This document shows, one piece after another, positions 19,497 to 29,394 of a DNA stretch of 64,000 bases; position 1 is the stretch's first letter, and the number at the start of each line of letters is the position of its first letter. The DNA lies in the NCBI GenBank assembly GCA_016705365.1, contig JADIYI010000005.1:1-64000 (forward strand), written 5' to 3'. The notes below the pieces were generated by a model. That model did not search any database, had not been told where the DNA came from, and saw only the letters and a program-made list of their open reading frames with translations. A program made the position numbers and the translations under genes. This stretch comes from Gammaproteobacteria bacterium. Lineage in GTDB: Bacteria; Pseudomonadota; Gammaproteobacteria; Pseudomonadales; UBA5518.

Positions 19497-20003
19497 ATGA
19501 TCGGAGAGGAGCTTCCCCCGCTGAATCCCGCAGACGACGATCAGCGATGGATGACGCGGGCGCTCGAGCTCGGAGCCGAGGCCGCTGCTGCCGGCGAGGT
19601 GCCGGTTGGCGCGGTCGTGGTGCTCGAGGGCAAGCTGATCGGCGAGGGCTGGAATCAGCCCGTTGCAAGCCATGATCCGAGCGCCCATGCGGAGATCGTG
19701 GCGCTGCGCGCGGCGGCCCGGGCGATCGGAAACTACCGTTTGAGTAGCGCTTCGCTGTATGTCACGATCGAGCCGTGCGCGATGTGTGCCGGGGCGCTGG
19801 TCCATGCGCGTGTGGCGCGCCTGGTGTTCGCGGCCCGGGAGCCACGCGCCGGCGCGGTGATCAGCAACCTCGGCTTGCTGGAGCGCGGGTTCCTCAACCA
19901 TCGCGTGGCCTGGAGCGAAGGGGTATGCGAGCAGGCGGCCGCGCAGTTGATGAAAGACTTCTTTGCGCGCCGTCGCGCGAGTGCCTCAGGATCTTTCGGG
20001 TGA
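19497..20003 (+). CDS. tadA: tRNA adenosine-34 deaminase
   Basis: 168 residues. It converts the wobble adenosine of tRNA-Arg(ACG) to inosine. The zinc-binding deaminase motifs are complete: His64-Ala-Glu66 ('HAEIVALRAAAR') and Pro93-Cys-Ala-Met-Cys97 ('EPCAMCAGAL'). The C-terminal basic helix ends 'MKDFFARRRA'. The 3' end overlaps the convergent mltF gene by 18 bases. The tadA-mltF-purL neighbourhood is shared with Pseudomonas-type genomes. Confidence 0.95.
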   Translation: MIGEELPPLNPADDDQRWMTRALELGAEAAAAGEVPVGAVVVLEGKLIGEGWNQPVASHDPSAHAEIVALRAAARAIGNYRLSSASLYVTIEPCAMCAGALVHARVARLVFAAREPRAGAVISNLGLLERGFLNHRVAWSEGVCEQAAAQLMKDFFARRRASASGSFG

Positions 20004-21482
20004 GAGATAGGAGCCCGCGCTGCTGCCGCCCAGGGCGAGCTGGAACAGTTCGCCACCGTCGTTGTGATGCAGCAGGAAACGGTGGTACTGGCGGATCCGG
20101 TTGACGAAACTCGCCGTCTCGAAGCCGCGTGCATAGCCATGCCTGGTGCGTGAATGCCACTCGCGCTTGCTGAGCAGCGGCAGTTGCTGTTCCACATCGG
20201 CCCACACGTCGGGGTTGGCGCCGCGCAGCGTGGCGAGTTTGCGCGCGTCCTCGACGTGTGCAGGCCCGATGTTGTAGGCCGCAAGCGCAAAAAGCTCGCG
20301 GTCGGGTTGTGCGATTTTCTCGCTGACCTGGGCAAGCAATTCGCGGAAGTAGCGCGCTCCGCCGCGCAGGCTCTGTTCCATGTTGCGGCGATCCGACACG
20401 CCCACCTCGGCGGCGGTCGCCTTGGTCAGCATCATCATGCCGGCCACACCGGTGCGTGAGACTGCCTGCGGGTTCCAGTGCGATTCCTGGTAGCTGATGG
20501 CGGCCAGCAGGCGCCAGTCGACATCCTCTTCGCGTCCGATGCGGCGCATCAGCTTTTCCAGTCGCGGCAATTGACGCTCGGCCCGTTCGGCAAAGGCATT
20601 CAGTGCCCGGCGGTTGATTTCCGGCAGGTAGCCAAAGAATCGCTCGCGCAGCAGATCGAGATCACCGCTCGCCTCGTAGGCGCTCAGAAAGCTCTGCATG
20701 GTGTGGTACAGGCGGCTGTTCTGGCGCTTGCGTGCCGTTGCCCAGGACAACTGCTCGGACTGCTCGATTTCGAAAGCGACCTCGAGACCGGGAAACAGGC
20801 CCTGGTGCATGAAGAACTCGTTTGACTTGACGACCGCGTAGTCGATCTCGCCATCGAGAATTTTCTTCAGCATTTCGAAAGTCTCGATGCGGGTGGCTTC
20901 CTGCCAGCTGAGCGCGGGGATGGCCTGCTGCGCGTCGTGCAGCGCATCCGCGGAACTGGTCTGCGCCAGAACCATCACCCGCGCACCCACCAGGTCTTTC
21001 ATGGAGGAGGGGCGCGGGGTACCGCTGCGATAGACGATCTGCTGGCTCACATCGAGATAGGGAGAACTGTAGAGATAGCTCAGTCTTCCCTCGTCCCTCG
21101 CGGTGAGGCCGGATGCGGCGATATCCGCGGTACCGCGGTCCAGCGCTGCGTAGGCATCGCCGGTATTCGCCGCCGGCAGCATCTCGAGTTCGACACCGAG
21201 ATGCGCGGCGAACGCGCGCGCGAGTTCGTACTCGATCCCTGAAGGTCCGTGCTCGTTGACGACGAAGGTGGCCGGGTTTACCCGGCTGACGACACGCAGC
21301 GTGCCGCGCGTCATTACCTCGTCAAGGGAATCCTTTGGAAGCCTGGACTCGTGTGCCTCGAATGCCGCGTTCGGATACGCGCTGAGTACCGCACACAACA
21401 GGCCCGTCAGGATGCCCCTAACATGCGGGCTGACGAACCTGGTCCTGCTTTCCATCGTTCCAGTAGTTGCTGTGATCGACAT
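19986..21482 (-). CDS. mltF: Membrane-bound lytic murein transglycosylase F
   Basis: 498 residues. The leader (about residues 1-40) is followed by a substrate-binding-protein-like domain (about 55-290, 'GTLRVVSRVNPATFVVNEHG') and a lytic transglycosylase domain (about 310-450). The catalytic Glu is Glu333 in 'ISYQESHWNP', followed by 'GVAGMMMLT'. It cuts peptidoglycan glycan strands to 1,6-anhydro products at the outer membrane. A start at Met10 would shorten the leader and is possible. It is convergent with tadA and divergent from purL. Confidence 0.94.
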   Translation of the reverse strand: MSITATTGTMESRTRFVSPHVRGILTGLLCAVLSAYPNAAFEAHESRLPKDSLDEVMTRGTLRVVSRVNPATFVVNEHGPSGIEYELARAFAAHLGVELEMLPAANTGDAYAALDRGTADIAASGLTARDEGRLSYLYSSPYLDVSQQIVYRSGTPRPSSMKDLVGARVMVLAQTSSADALHDAQQAIPALSWQEATRIETFEMLKKILDGEIDYAVVKSNEFFMHQGLFPGLEVAFEIEQSEQLSWATARKRQNSRLYHTMQSFLSAYEASGDLDLLRERFFGYLPEINRRALNAFAERAERQLPRLEKLMRRIGREEDVDWRLLAAISYQESHWNPQAVSRTGVAGMMMLTKATAAEVGVSDRRNMEQSLRGGARYFRELLAQVSEKIAQPDRELFALAAYNIGPAHVEDARKLATLRGANPDVWADVEQQLPLLSKREWHSRTRHGYARGFETASFVNRIRQYHRFLLHHNDGGELFQLALGGSSAGSYLSPERS

Positions 21483-21734
21483 CGGTCACACTCTTGCTGT
21501 ACGTGGCGAGGGCGATTCTAAGCGCGACCAGCGCCATGACCGAGTGAACCGAGCGGCAATAATCCCCGTTTTTTTTGAACCGGAACTCCAACGGCCGTTG
21601 ATTGTTAGTGACTGCATACTCCGCAAGGCTTTATCTGAGTGGAGTTGGCAGTACGGCTGGTAGGCAATTGTTGCTTAGCCAGAGTACCGGCCGTACGTTA
21701 GAATCCGCGCCTCCGAGAACCTCCCGGGAAGCAA

Positions 21735-24700
21735 ATGAGCGGCAATCGACCAGCTATCGAACCAGCAATATTGACTCTCGATGGTGCGCCGGCGCTGTCG
21801 CCGTTTCGCCTCGGCAGATTGCTGACACGATTGCGCGCGGTGTGCGCGGAGCTGATTTCCGTGCAGGCGCGGTATCTGCATTTCGCCGAGATCGATGCGC
21901 CACTCGATGCGCCCGCGCAGGAAAAATTGCACCGTCTCCTGCAATACGGCCCGAGCCGCGTTGCACAGCGTTGCGAAGGCACGCTGTTTCTGGTGGTGCC
22001 GCGCCCGGGTACGCTGTCCCCGTGGTCGAGCAAGGCAAGTGATATCGCGCGCAATTGCGGGCTGGACAGCGTGCGGCGCATCGAGCGCGGGATCGCGTAC
22101 CACGTTGCCTGCCAGACGCCGCCGGATGGCGCCACCCGGTTGCGGATCGCGGCGCAATTGCATGACCGGATGGTGGAAAGCGTGCTCGACGATATCGGTG
22201 ATGCGGCGCGGCTTTTCGCGCACGCGGAGCCACGCGAACTGCGTCATGTCGATATCCTCGGGGGTGGACGCGAAGCGCTGGTGCAAGCCAATCGACAGTT
22301 CGGCTTTGCGCTGGCCGAGGACGAGATCGATTATCTGTGCGCGAGTTTCATTTCACTCGGGCGCGACCCCAGCGATGTCGAGCTGATGATGTTTGCCCAG
22401 GCCAACAGCGAGCACTGCCGGCACAAGATCTTCAACGCGAGCTGGAACATCGACGGCGAGCCCCAGTCGCGCAGCCTGTTCGCGATGATCCGCAATACCC
22501 ACGAGCGCGCCGCCGATGCCGCGGTGCTGAGTGCCTATTCCGACAATGCGGCGGTGATCCGCGGCCACGTCGCGGGCCGCTTCTTTCCCGATCCCGAGAC
22601 CCGGCGCTTCGGCTTTCAGCGCGAGCCGGTGCACATCATGATCAAGGTCGAGACGCATAATCATCCCACCGCGATCGCGCCCTATGCGGGTGCCGCGACC
22701 GGTTCCGGTGGCGAGATCCGCGATGAGGGTGCGGTTGGATGCGGAGCGCGCCCCAAAGCCGGGCTGGTCGGGTTCAGCGTGTCGAATCTTCGCGTGCCGG
22801 ATTTCGTGCAGCCCTGGGAGATCGATCATGGCAAGCCCGGGCGCATTGCCTCGGCACTGCAGATCATGCTCGAAGGGCCGCTGGGCAGCGCGGCCTTCAA
22901 CAACGAATTCGGCCGTCCCGCCATAGCGGGTTACTTTCGCAGTTTCGAACAACTGCACGATGCCGAGGTGCGCGGTTATCACAAGCCGATCATGATCGCC
23001 GGCGGCATGGGCAATGTGCGCGAGGGGCATGTGCTGAAAAGCCCCCTGGATGGCGGCGAGCGACTGGTGGTGCTGGGCGGCCCCGCGATGCTGATCGGGC
23101 TTGGTGGCGGCGCCGCGTCGTCGATGAACTCGGGGTCGAGCGACGCGGAACTCGATTTTGCCTCGGTGCAGCGCGATAACGCCGAGATCGAGCACCGTTG
23201 CCAGGAGGTGATCGATCGCTGCTGGCAGCTCGGAGAGCACAACCCCGTGCGCTTCATTCACGATGTGGGCGCCGGCGGGCTGTCGAACGCACTACCCGAG
23301 CTGGTAAAGGACGGTGGCTGCGGCGGACGCATCGAGTTGCGCAGCATCCCCAGCGCGGATAGCGGTCTGTCGCCGCTGGAACTGTGGTGCAACGAGGCGC
23401 AGGAGCGCTATGTCCTGGCGATTGCGGAACACGATCTCGAGCGCTTCCGTGCGATCTGCGAACGCGAGCGCTGCCCGTTCGCGGTGGTCGGGATCGCGAC
23501 CAGGGAACCGTTGCTGCAGTTGGTCGATGCGAACAACGCCAGTCTGCCGGTGGATCTGCCGCTGTCGGTGCTGTTCGGCAAGCCGCCGCGCATGCAGCGC
23601 GAATTCCGGCGCACCCGCAAAAGCCTGGCGGCGCTGAACCTCGAGGGCGTCGAACTGGGCGCGGCGTTGCACCGGGTGCTGCGTCTGCCCGCGGTGGCGA
23701 GCAAGTCCTTCCTGATCACGATCGGCGATCGCAGCGTCACCGGCCTGGTGAGTCGTGACCAGATGGTCGGACCGTGGCAGGTGCCGGTCGCGGACGCCGG
23801 AGTCACGCTCGCCAGCTTCGACTCCTGTGCCGGCGAGGCGATGGCCATGGGCGAGCGCGCACCGCTGGCATTGATCGATGCCCGCGCCTCGGCGCGCATG
23901 GCGGTAGCCGAGGCGCTGACCAATATTGCATCGGCACCCATCGGCGCGCTGTCACAGGTGAAGCTGTCGGCCAACTGGATGGCGGCCGCCGGACACCCCG
24001 GAGAAGACCAGGCGCTGTTCGATGCGGTGCAGGCGGTGGGCATGGAACTGTGCCCCGCGCTTGGCGTCGTGATTCCGGTGGGCAAGGACTCGATGTCCAT
24101 GAGCACGCGCTGGAACGAGGGCGGAACCACCCGTGCGGTCACCGCGCCGCTGTCATTGATCGTCTCGGCCTTTGCTCCGGTTGCGGACGTGCGGCTGTGC
24201 GTCACGCCGCAGATCGATCGCGATGCGCCGGATTCGCTGCTGTTGCTGGTCGATCTCGGTCGCGGCAAGAACCGGCTGGGTGGATCGGCGCTGGCGCAGG
24301 TCTATTCGCAACTGGGAGCGGTTGCGCCGGACCTCGACGAGCCCGCGCTGCTGGCCGGGTTCTTCACCGCGGTGCAGAACTGTCTTGCCGAGCGTCTGCT
24401 GCTCGCCTACCACGATCGCTCCGACGGCGGCTTGTTCGTGACCCTGTGCGAGATGGCCTTTGCCGGGCGCAGCGCGCTCGATATCGATATCGGCGGCATT
24501 GCGTCCGATCCGTTCGGTGTGCTGCTCAACGAGGAACTCGGCGCGGTACTGCAGGTGCGGGCCCGGGATCGGGAAGCAGTGACAGGTCATTTTGCCGCGG
24601 CGGGTCTCGCGGCGCATGTGCATCTGCTGGGACGAGCGGGGCGGGGCGCGGACATCTGCCTGCGCAGTGGCGAGCGCGAACTGTTCCGGGAGTCTCGCGT

Positions 24701-25649
24701 GGCGCTTCACCGCCGGTGGTCGGAGCTGAGTTATCGCATGCAGGCACTGCGCGACAATCCGCGGTGTGCGGAGGAAGAATACCTTGCCCTGCTCGATGAG
24801 GACGATCCGGGCTTGTCGGCACGATTGTCCTTTGCGCCGCACGAGGATGTGGCGGCACCCTGGATCCATGGCGCAACCGCGCCGCGGATCGCGATCCTGC
24901 GTGAACAGGGCGTGAATGGCCAGTATGAAATGGCCGCTGCCTTCGAGCGCGCCGGCTTTGCCGCGATCGATGTGCACATGAGTGACATCCTTTCGGGCGC
25001 GGTCGAGCTCGGCAGTTTTCGCGGGCTTGCCGCCTGTGGCGGCTTTTCCTACGGGGATGTGCTCGGTGCCGGTGAGGGCTGGGCCAAGACCATTCTGATG
25101 CATGCGCGGGCGCGCGATCAGTTCCAGGCTTTTTTCGAGCGCCCGGACACGTTCACATTCGGCGTCTGCAATGGTTGCCAGATGCTGTCGAACCTGCGCG
25201 ATATCATTCCCGGTGCGGGTCATTGGCCGCGTTTCGTGCGCAATCTGTCGGAGCAATACGAGGCACGCGTGGCGATGGTGCGGGTGGAGCACACGGCGTC
25301 GGTCGTGCTCGCGGGGATGGCGGACTCGCTGATACCGATCGTGGTTTCGCACGGTGAAGGGCAGGCGGAATTCCGGGCCCAGGCGCTCGAGCGCCTCGAG
25401 CAGGACGCGCGGGTGGCGCTGCGTTATGTCGATAATCATGGAGCCCCCGCGGCTCGCTTCCCCGCCAACCCCAACGGTTCGGCCGGGGCGGTGGCGGGTG
25501 TGTGCAGCGAGGACGGGCGGGTAACGATCATGATGCCGCACCCCGAGCGGGTGTTCCGGACCGTGCAAAACTCCTGGCAGCCACCTGGCTGGGGAGAAGA
25601 CGGTGCCTGGATGCGACTGTTCCGCAACGCCCGCGCCTGGCTGGCCTGA
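21735..25649 (+). CDS. purL: Phosphoribosylformylglycinamidine synthase (single-chain)
   Basis: 1304 residues, the long proteobacterial form that joins synthetase and glutaminase in one chain. It makes FGAM from FGAR, ATP and glutamine in purine synthesis. The N-terminal and linker domains are followed by two AIRS-like halves ('HNHPTAIAPYAGAATGSGGE' in the first) and a C-terminal class I glutamine amidotransferase from about residue 1045. Its nucleophile is Cys1145 in 'FGVCNGCQML', with the His-Glu pair in 'PHPERVFR'. Stand-alone transcription unit, divergent from mltF. Confidence 0.97.
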   Translation: MSGNRPAIEPAILTLDGAPALSPFRLGRLLTRLRAVCAELISVQARYLHFAEIDAPLDAPAQEKLHRLLQYGPSRVAQRCEGTLFLVVPRPGTLSPWSSKASDIARNCGLDSVRRIERGIAYHVACQTPPDGATRLRIAAQLHDRMVESVLDDIGDAARLFAHAEPRELRHVDILGGGREALVQANRQFGFALAEDEIDYLCASFISLGRDPSDVELMMFAQANSEHCRHKIFNASWNIDGEPQSRSLFAMIRNTHERAADAAVLSAYSDNAAVIRGHVAGRFFPDPETRRFGFQREPVHIMIKVETHNHPTAIAPYAGAATGSGGEIRDEGAVGCGARPKAGLVGFSVSNLRVPDFVQPWEIDHGKPGRIASALQIMLEGPLGSAAFNNEFGRPAIAGYFRSFEQLHDAEVRGYHKPIMIAGGMGNVREGHVLKSPLDGGERLVVLGGPAMLIGLGGGAASSMNSGSSDAELDFASVQRDNAEIEHRCQEVIDRCWQLGEHNPVRFIHDVGAGGLSNALPELVKDGGCGGRIELRSIPSADSGLSPLELWCNEAQERYVLAIAEHDLERFRAICERERCPFAVVGIATREPLLQLVDANNASLPVDLPLSVLFGKPPRMQREFRRTRKSLAALNLEGVELGAALHRVLRLPAVASKSFLITIGDRSVTGLVSRDQMVGPWQVPVADAGVTLASFDSCAGEAMAMGERAPLALIDARASARMAVAEALTNIASAPIGALSQVKLSANWMAAAGHPGEDQALFDAVQAVGMELCPALGVVIPVGKDSMSMSTRWNEGGTTRAVTAPLSLIVSAFAPVADVRLCVTPQIDRDAPDSLLLLVDLGRGKNRLGGSALAQVYSQLGAVAPDLDEPALLAGFFTAVQNCLAERLLLAYHDRSDGGLFVTLCEMAFAGRSALDIDIGGIASDPFGVLLNEELGAVLQVRARDREAVTGHFAAAGLAAHVHLLGRAGRGADICLRSGERELFRESRVALHRRWSELSYRMQALRDNPRCAEEEYLALLDEDDPGLSARLSFAPHEDVAAPWIHGATAPRIAILREQGVNGQYEMAAAFERAGFAAIDVHMSDILSGAVELGSFRGLAACGGFSYGDVLGAGEGWAKTILMHARARDQFQAFFERPDTFTFGVCNGCQMLSNLRDIIPGAGHWPRFVRNLSEQYEARVAMVRVEHTASVVLAGMADSLIPIVVSHGEGQAEFRAQALERLEQDARVALRYVDNHGAPAARFPANPNGSAGAVAGVCSEDGRVTIMMPHPERVFRTVQNSWQPPGWGEDGAWMRLFRNARAWLA

Positions 25650-25662
25650 GTGATGGCAGCAT

Positions 25663-25691
25663 TTGGCGCGCTCACGGCATCTGGCTATAAT
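25663..25691 (+). promoter_or_regulatory. Sigma-70-type promoter of secDF
   Basis: TTGGCG (25663-25668), a 17-base spacer, then a perfect TATAAT (25686-25691). About 23 bases further on, GCGCCCTG-T-CAGGGCGC (25714-25730) is a perfect inverted repeat in the leader, of unknown role. Confidence 0.65.
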
Positions 25692-25760
25692 GCCCCGCCC
25701 TACGTTACCCCGGGCGCCCTGTCAGGGCGCATTCTCCACGCTACGGACGCCTGCTGAAGC

Positions 25761-27626
25761 ATGCTGAATCGTTATCCGCTCTGGAAAAACCTTCTGGTCG
25801 CCTTTGTCCTGGTGCTGTCTGCCATCTATGCGCTGCCGAACATCTATCCGCCGGACCCGGCGGTCCAGGTGTCGGGATCGAGCAGCGCGCTCGAGATCGA
25901 TCAGGCGACGCTCGACAAGGCGACCGACGCGCTCGCCGCAGCGGGCATCGCGGTGCGTGGCAGCGAGTTCAGTGCGCGCAACGCGCTGTTGCGCCTCGAT
26001 GATGCCGAGCAACAGTTGCGCGCCAAGTCGGTGATCAAGCGCGCACTCGGTGATGATTACGTGGTCGCGCTCAATCTTGCCCCCACCACTCCCGACTGGT
26101 TGCTGGCAATCGGCGGCTCGGCGCTCAAGCTCGGTCTCGATCTGAGTGGCGGCGTGCATTTCCTGCTGCAGGTCGATACCGCGGCGACCGTCGCGAAGCG
26201 ACTCGATATCTATGCCACGGACGTGAAGAAAAAATTGCGCGAGCAGCGCATCCGCGGCCTGGTGACGGTCGCTGACGCGGGTCATATCGAGCTGGATTTT
26301 GCGAGCGCCGAAGTGCGCGCCAGGGCCGCGGAGGCAATCCAGGAAGCGATGCCCGAACTGCAGCGCCTCAGCCTCGAGAGCGACGGCAAGTTCCGGTTGC
26401 AGCTGGCACTCACCGAGGCGCAGATCCGCGAGATGGAGGATTACGCGGTAAACCAGAACCTCACCACGCTGCGCAACCGGGTGAACGAGCTTGGCGTGTC
26501 GGAGCCCCTGATCCAGAAGCAGGGCCGCAACCGCATCGTGGTCGAGCTGCCTGGCGTGCTCGATACCGCCGAAGCCAAGCGTATTCTCGGCAAGACCGCC
26601 AACCTCGAATTCCGCCTCGAGGCGCGCTTCGATGACGAGGGCGGTTCGGGCAAGGAGGAATTCGAGTTCCGCAATCCCGGCCCGGGCGAACGGCGCGCCT
26701 GGCTGGAGCGCGACATCATCATCGCCGGTGACCGGGTCACCAGCGCGCAGTCCAACTACGACGAGAACGGCAGACCACAGGTCAACATCGGTCTCGACAG
26801 CCAGGGTGGCACGATGATGAATCGTGCCACGCGCGACAACATCAAGCGCCGCATGGGCGTGCTGTTCATCGAGCGCAAATCGCGCACCATCGGTTACGAG
26901 AAGGACGCCGACGGCTATGAAACGCCGATCACCGAGAAGTACGAAGAGAAAAAGATCATAAGTCTCGCGACCATCCAGTCGGCACTCGGCACCCAGTTCC
27001 GCATCACCGGGCTCGACAGCCCGGCGGAGGCCGCGGAGCTCGCGTTGCTGCTGCGCGCCGGCGCGCTTGCCGCGCCGCTCGATTTCGTGGAAGAGCGCAC
27101 CGTCGGGCCCTCGCTCGGCGCCGACAATATCGCGCTCGGGCTGCGTTCCATCCAGATCGGATCGCTGCTGGTGATCGGCTTCATGCTGCTGGTCTATCGC
27201 GTGTTCGGGATCTTCGCGATCCTTGCGCTGGGTTTCAACGTGATGTTGCTGCTGTCGCTGATGTCGATGCTCTCGGCCACACTGACACTGCCGGGCATGG
27301 CAGGCATCGTGCTCACGATCGGCATGGCGGTCGATGCCAACGTGTTGATCAACTCGCGGATCCGCGAGGAGCTGGCCAATGGCTTGACCCCGCATGCGGC
27401 GATTCATGCCGGTTATGAGCGCGCCTTCCTGACGATCATCGACTCGAACCTCACCACCTTGCTGATTGCGGTGATCCTCTACGCGGTGGGCACCGGTCCG
27501 GTGCGCGGTTTCGCGGTGGTGTTGTCGCTGGGAATCCTGACGTCGATGTTTACCGCCGTGATGGGCACCCGCGTACTGGTCAACCTCGTCTATGGCGGCC
27601 GGCGCCAGATCAAACTCTCGATATAG
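25761..27626 (+). CDS. secD: Protein translocase subunit SecD
   Basis: 621 residues. One N-terminal membrane helix (about residues 9-28), a large periplasmic P1 region, and five to six C-terminal helices (about 450-610). The conserved 'GLDLSGGVHFLLQVD' lies near residue 130, 'ELGVSEPLIQKQGRNRIVVE' in P1, and 'GMAVDANVLINSRIREEL' in the RND-type core. It pulls translocated proteins out of SecYEG using the proton gradient. secF follows after 17 bases. The usual upstream genes queA-tgt-yajC are not here; purL is upstream instead. Confidence 0.96.
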   Translation: MLNRYPLWKNLLVAFVLVLSAIYALPNIYPPDPAVQVSGSSSALEIDQATLDKATDALAAAGIAVRGSEFSARNALLRLDDAEQQLRAKSVIKRALGDDYVVALNLAPTTPDWLLAIGGSALKLGLDLSGGVHFLLQVDTAATVAKRLDIYATDVKKKLREQRIRGLVTVADAGHIELDFASAEVRARAAEAIQEAMPELQRLSLESDGKFRLQLALTEAQIREMEDYAVNQNLTTLRNRVNELGVSEPLIQKQGRNRIVVELPGVLDTAEAKRILGKTANLEFRLEARFDDEGGSGKEEFEFRNPGPGERRAWLERDIIIAGDRVTSAQSNYDENGRPQVNIGLDSQGGTMMNRATRDNIKRRMGVLFIERKSRTIGYEKDADGYETPITEKYEEKKIISLATIQSALGTQFRITGLDSPAEAAELALLLRAGALAAPLDFVEERTVGPSLGADNIALGLRSIQIGSLLVIGFMLLVYRVFGIFAILALGFNVMLLLSLMSMLSATLTLPGMAGIVLTIGMAVDANVLINSRIREELANGLTPHAAIHAGYERAFLTIIDSNLTTLLIAVILYAVGTGPVRGFAVVLSLGILTSMFTAVMGTRVLVNLVYGGRRQIKLSI

Positions 27627-27643
27627 CGCTACAGGAGCCCCTC

Positions 27644-28567
27644 ATGGCGGCCGAAGAACGGGTAATTGACTTCATGAAGACGCGGCTGCTGGCCGGCGTC
27701 ATCTCGATCGTGCTGGTGCTGGGAGCGTTGCTCTCCCTGGTGGTCAATGGTCTCAACCTGGGGCTGGATTTCACCGGGGGCACCCTGGTCGAGGTGGGCT
27801 TCAGCGCACCGGCGCCCCTGGCGGAGGTGCGCGAGAGCCTCGCCGAGGCGGGCTTCGGGCGCGCCACCGTTGCGCATTTCGGTTCGGATAGAGAGGTGCT
27901 GATCCGCCTTTCAGTCGCCGATTCCGCCAAGGTTGGCGAACAGATCGCGGCCAAGCTCTCGACCGGGAGCACCGGTGAGGTGAGCCTGCGCCGAACCGAA
28001 TTCGTCGGCCCGCAAATGGGTGACGAACTGCGTGATCAGGGTGGCCTCGCGCTGCTGACTTCCCTGCTGGTAGTGATGCTGTATGTGTCGGTGCGCTTCC
28101 AGTGGAAGCTGTCGGTGGGCGCGGTGGTCGCGCTGGTGCACGATGTGATCATCACGCTCGGGGCGTTCTCGCTGTTTCACTGGGAGTGCGATCTGACGGT
28201 GCTGGCGGCATTCCTGGCGCTGATCGGCTACTCGATCAATGACACGATCGTGGTGTATGACCGCTTGCGCGAGAATTTCCGCAAGATGCGCCGCATGGAC
28301 CGCTTCGGGATCTGCAATGCCTCGCTGACCCAGACGCTCGGGCGCACCCTGATGACTTCCGGGGTGACGTTCCTGGCCGTGGCCGCGCTGCTGATTTTCG
28401 GTGGCGAGGTGTTGCGCGGCTTTGCGCTGACTCTGAGTATCGGCATCATCGTCGGCACGTATTCGTCCATTTACGTGGCGACCAATTTCGCGCTCTGGCT
28501 GGGGCTCGACCGCCAGGACCTGATGCTGCCGGTCAGGGACGACAAGGAGATCCAGGGCTCGCCCTGA
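27644..28567 (+). CDS. secF: Protein translocase subunit SecF
   Basis: 307 residues with six membrane helices. The first (about 11-32) is followed by 'GLNLGLDFTGGTLVEVGFS'. The RND-type core 'ALIGYSINDTIVVYDRLREN' with the conserved Asp-Arg pair is near residue 195. ATG 27644 has AGGAG 7 bases upstream. It acts with SecD, 17 bases upstream, in one complex. The stop codon lies inside a terminator hairpin shared with the convergent suhB gene. Confidence 0.95.
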   Translation: MAAEERVIDFMKTRLLAGVISIVLVLGALLSLVVNGLNLGLDFTGGTLVEVGFSAPAPLAEVRESLAEAGFGRATVAHFGSDREVLIRLSVADSAKVGEQIAAKLSTGSTGEVSLRRTEFVGPQMGDELRDQGGLALLTSLLVVMLYVSVRFQWKLSVGAVVALVHDVIITLGAFSLFHWECDLTVLAAFLALIGYSINDTIVVYDRLRENFRKMRRMDRFGICNASLTQTLGRTLMTSGVTFLAVAALLIFGGEVLRGFALTLSIGIIVGTYSSIYVATNFALWLGLDRQDLMLPVRDDKEIQGSP

Positions 28568-28587
28568 GCCTTCGCTCAGGGTGTTTT
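28562..28587 (+). terminator. Rho-independent terminator of secDF
   Basis: CCCTGAGC-cttc-GCTCAGGG is a perfect 8-bp stem (28562-28581) followed by TGTTTT. The secF stop (TGA, 28565-28567) is in the left arm. The suhB stop, read on the other strand (28576-28578), is in the right arm. Confidence 0.75.
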
Positions 28588-29394
28588 CAGCGCCGCGCTC
28601 CCCAGGGCGGGTCGGATCGACTGCAACATCGCCTTGAGACATTTGGGGTTGGCGGCCACGATATTGCCGCTTTCGAGCCAGTTGCTGCCGCCGTCGAAAT
28701 CGCTGACCAGGCCGCCCGCTTCCTGCACCATCAACGCGCCGGCGGCGATATCCCACGGCTGCAGGCCCATTTCCCAGAAGCCGTCGAGACGTCCGGCCGC
28801 GACATAGGCGAGGTCGAGCGTCGCGGCGCCTGCGCGGCGGATGCCCGCGCTGCGGCTGGCGAATTCGCGCAATACCTTCAGATAGGCGTCGATGTGTTGC
28901 AGCGCGGGATCGCGAAACGGAATCCCGGTGCCGAGCACTGCTTCCTGAGATGCGGAGCGGCTGCTGACACGCATGCGTCGGCCGTTCAACTGCGCGCCGG
29001 AACCGCGCGTGGCGGTGAATTCCTCGCGCCGTATCGGATCGACGATCACGCCGTGCTCCAGTCTCCCGTCCTTCAGGCAGGCAATGGAAACCGCGAAATG
29101 CGGAATTCCGCGCATGAAGTTGGTGGTGCCGTCGAGCGGGTCGATGATCCAGTGGAAAGGCGAGTTCCCGATATCACCGGTCCAGCCGCTTTCCTCCGCG
29201 AGCACCGCATGATCGGGGTAAGCCTTGCGCAGCTGGAAGATGATCTCGCGTTCGGCGGCGAGATCGGTCTCGGTCACGAAATCGTTGTCACTCTTGCGGC
29301 TCACTTCGACCAGATCGAGTCGGTCGGCGGCCCGCGCAATCATCTCGCCCGCCTTGCGGGCGGCGGCGAGGGCGATGTTGACCATGGGATGCAT
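28576..29394 (-). CDS. suhB: Inositol-1-monophosphatase / SuhB
   Basis: 272 residues. The Mg-binding phosphatase motifs are present: 'AEESG' (Glu68 region), 'IDPLDGTTNF' (about residues 84-93) and 'WDIAAGALM' (about 212-220). SuhB is also known as a factor of rRNA antitermination complexes in enterobacteria. I chose ATG 29394 ('MHPMVNIA') because it matches the E. coli start; 30 further codons upstream are open but unsupported. Divergent from trmJ, as in Pseudomonas. Confidence 0.95.
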   Translation of the reverse strand: MHPMVNIALAAARKAGEMIARAADRLDLVEVSRKSDNDFVTETDLAAEREIIFQLRKAYPDHAVLAEESGWTGDIGNSPFHWIIDPLDGTTNFMRGIPHFAVSIACLKDGRLEHGVIVDPIRREEFTATRGSGAQLNGRRMRVSSRSASQEAVLGTGIPFRDPALQHIDAYLKVLREFASRSAGIRRAGAATLDLAYVAAGRLDGFWEMGLQPWDIAAGALMVQEAGGLVSDFDGGSNWLESGNIVAANPKCLKAMLQSIRPALGSAALKTP

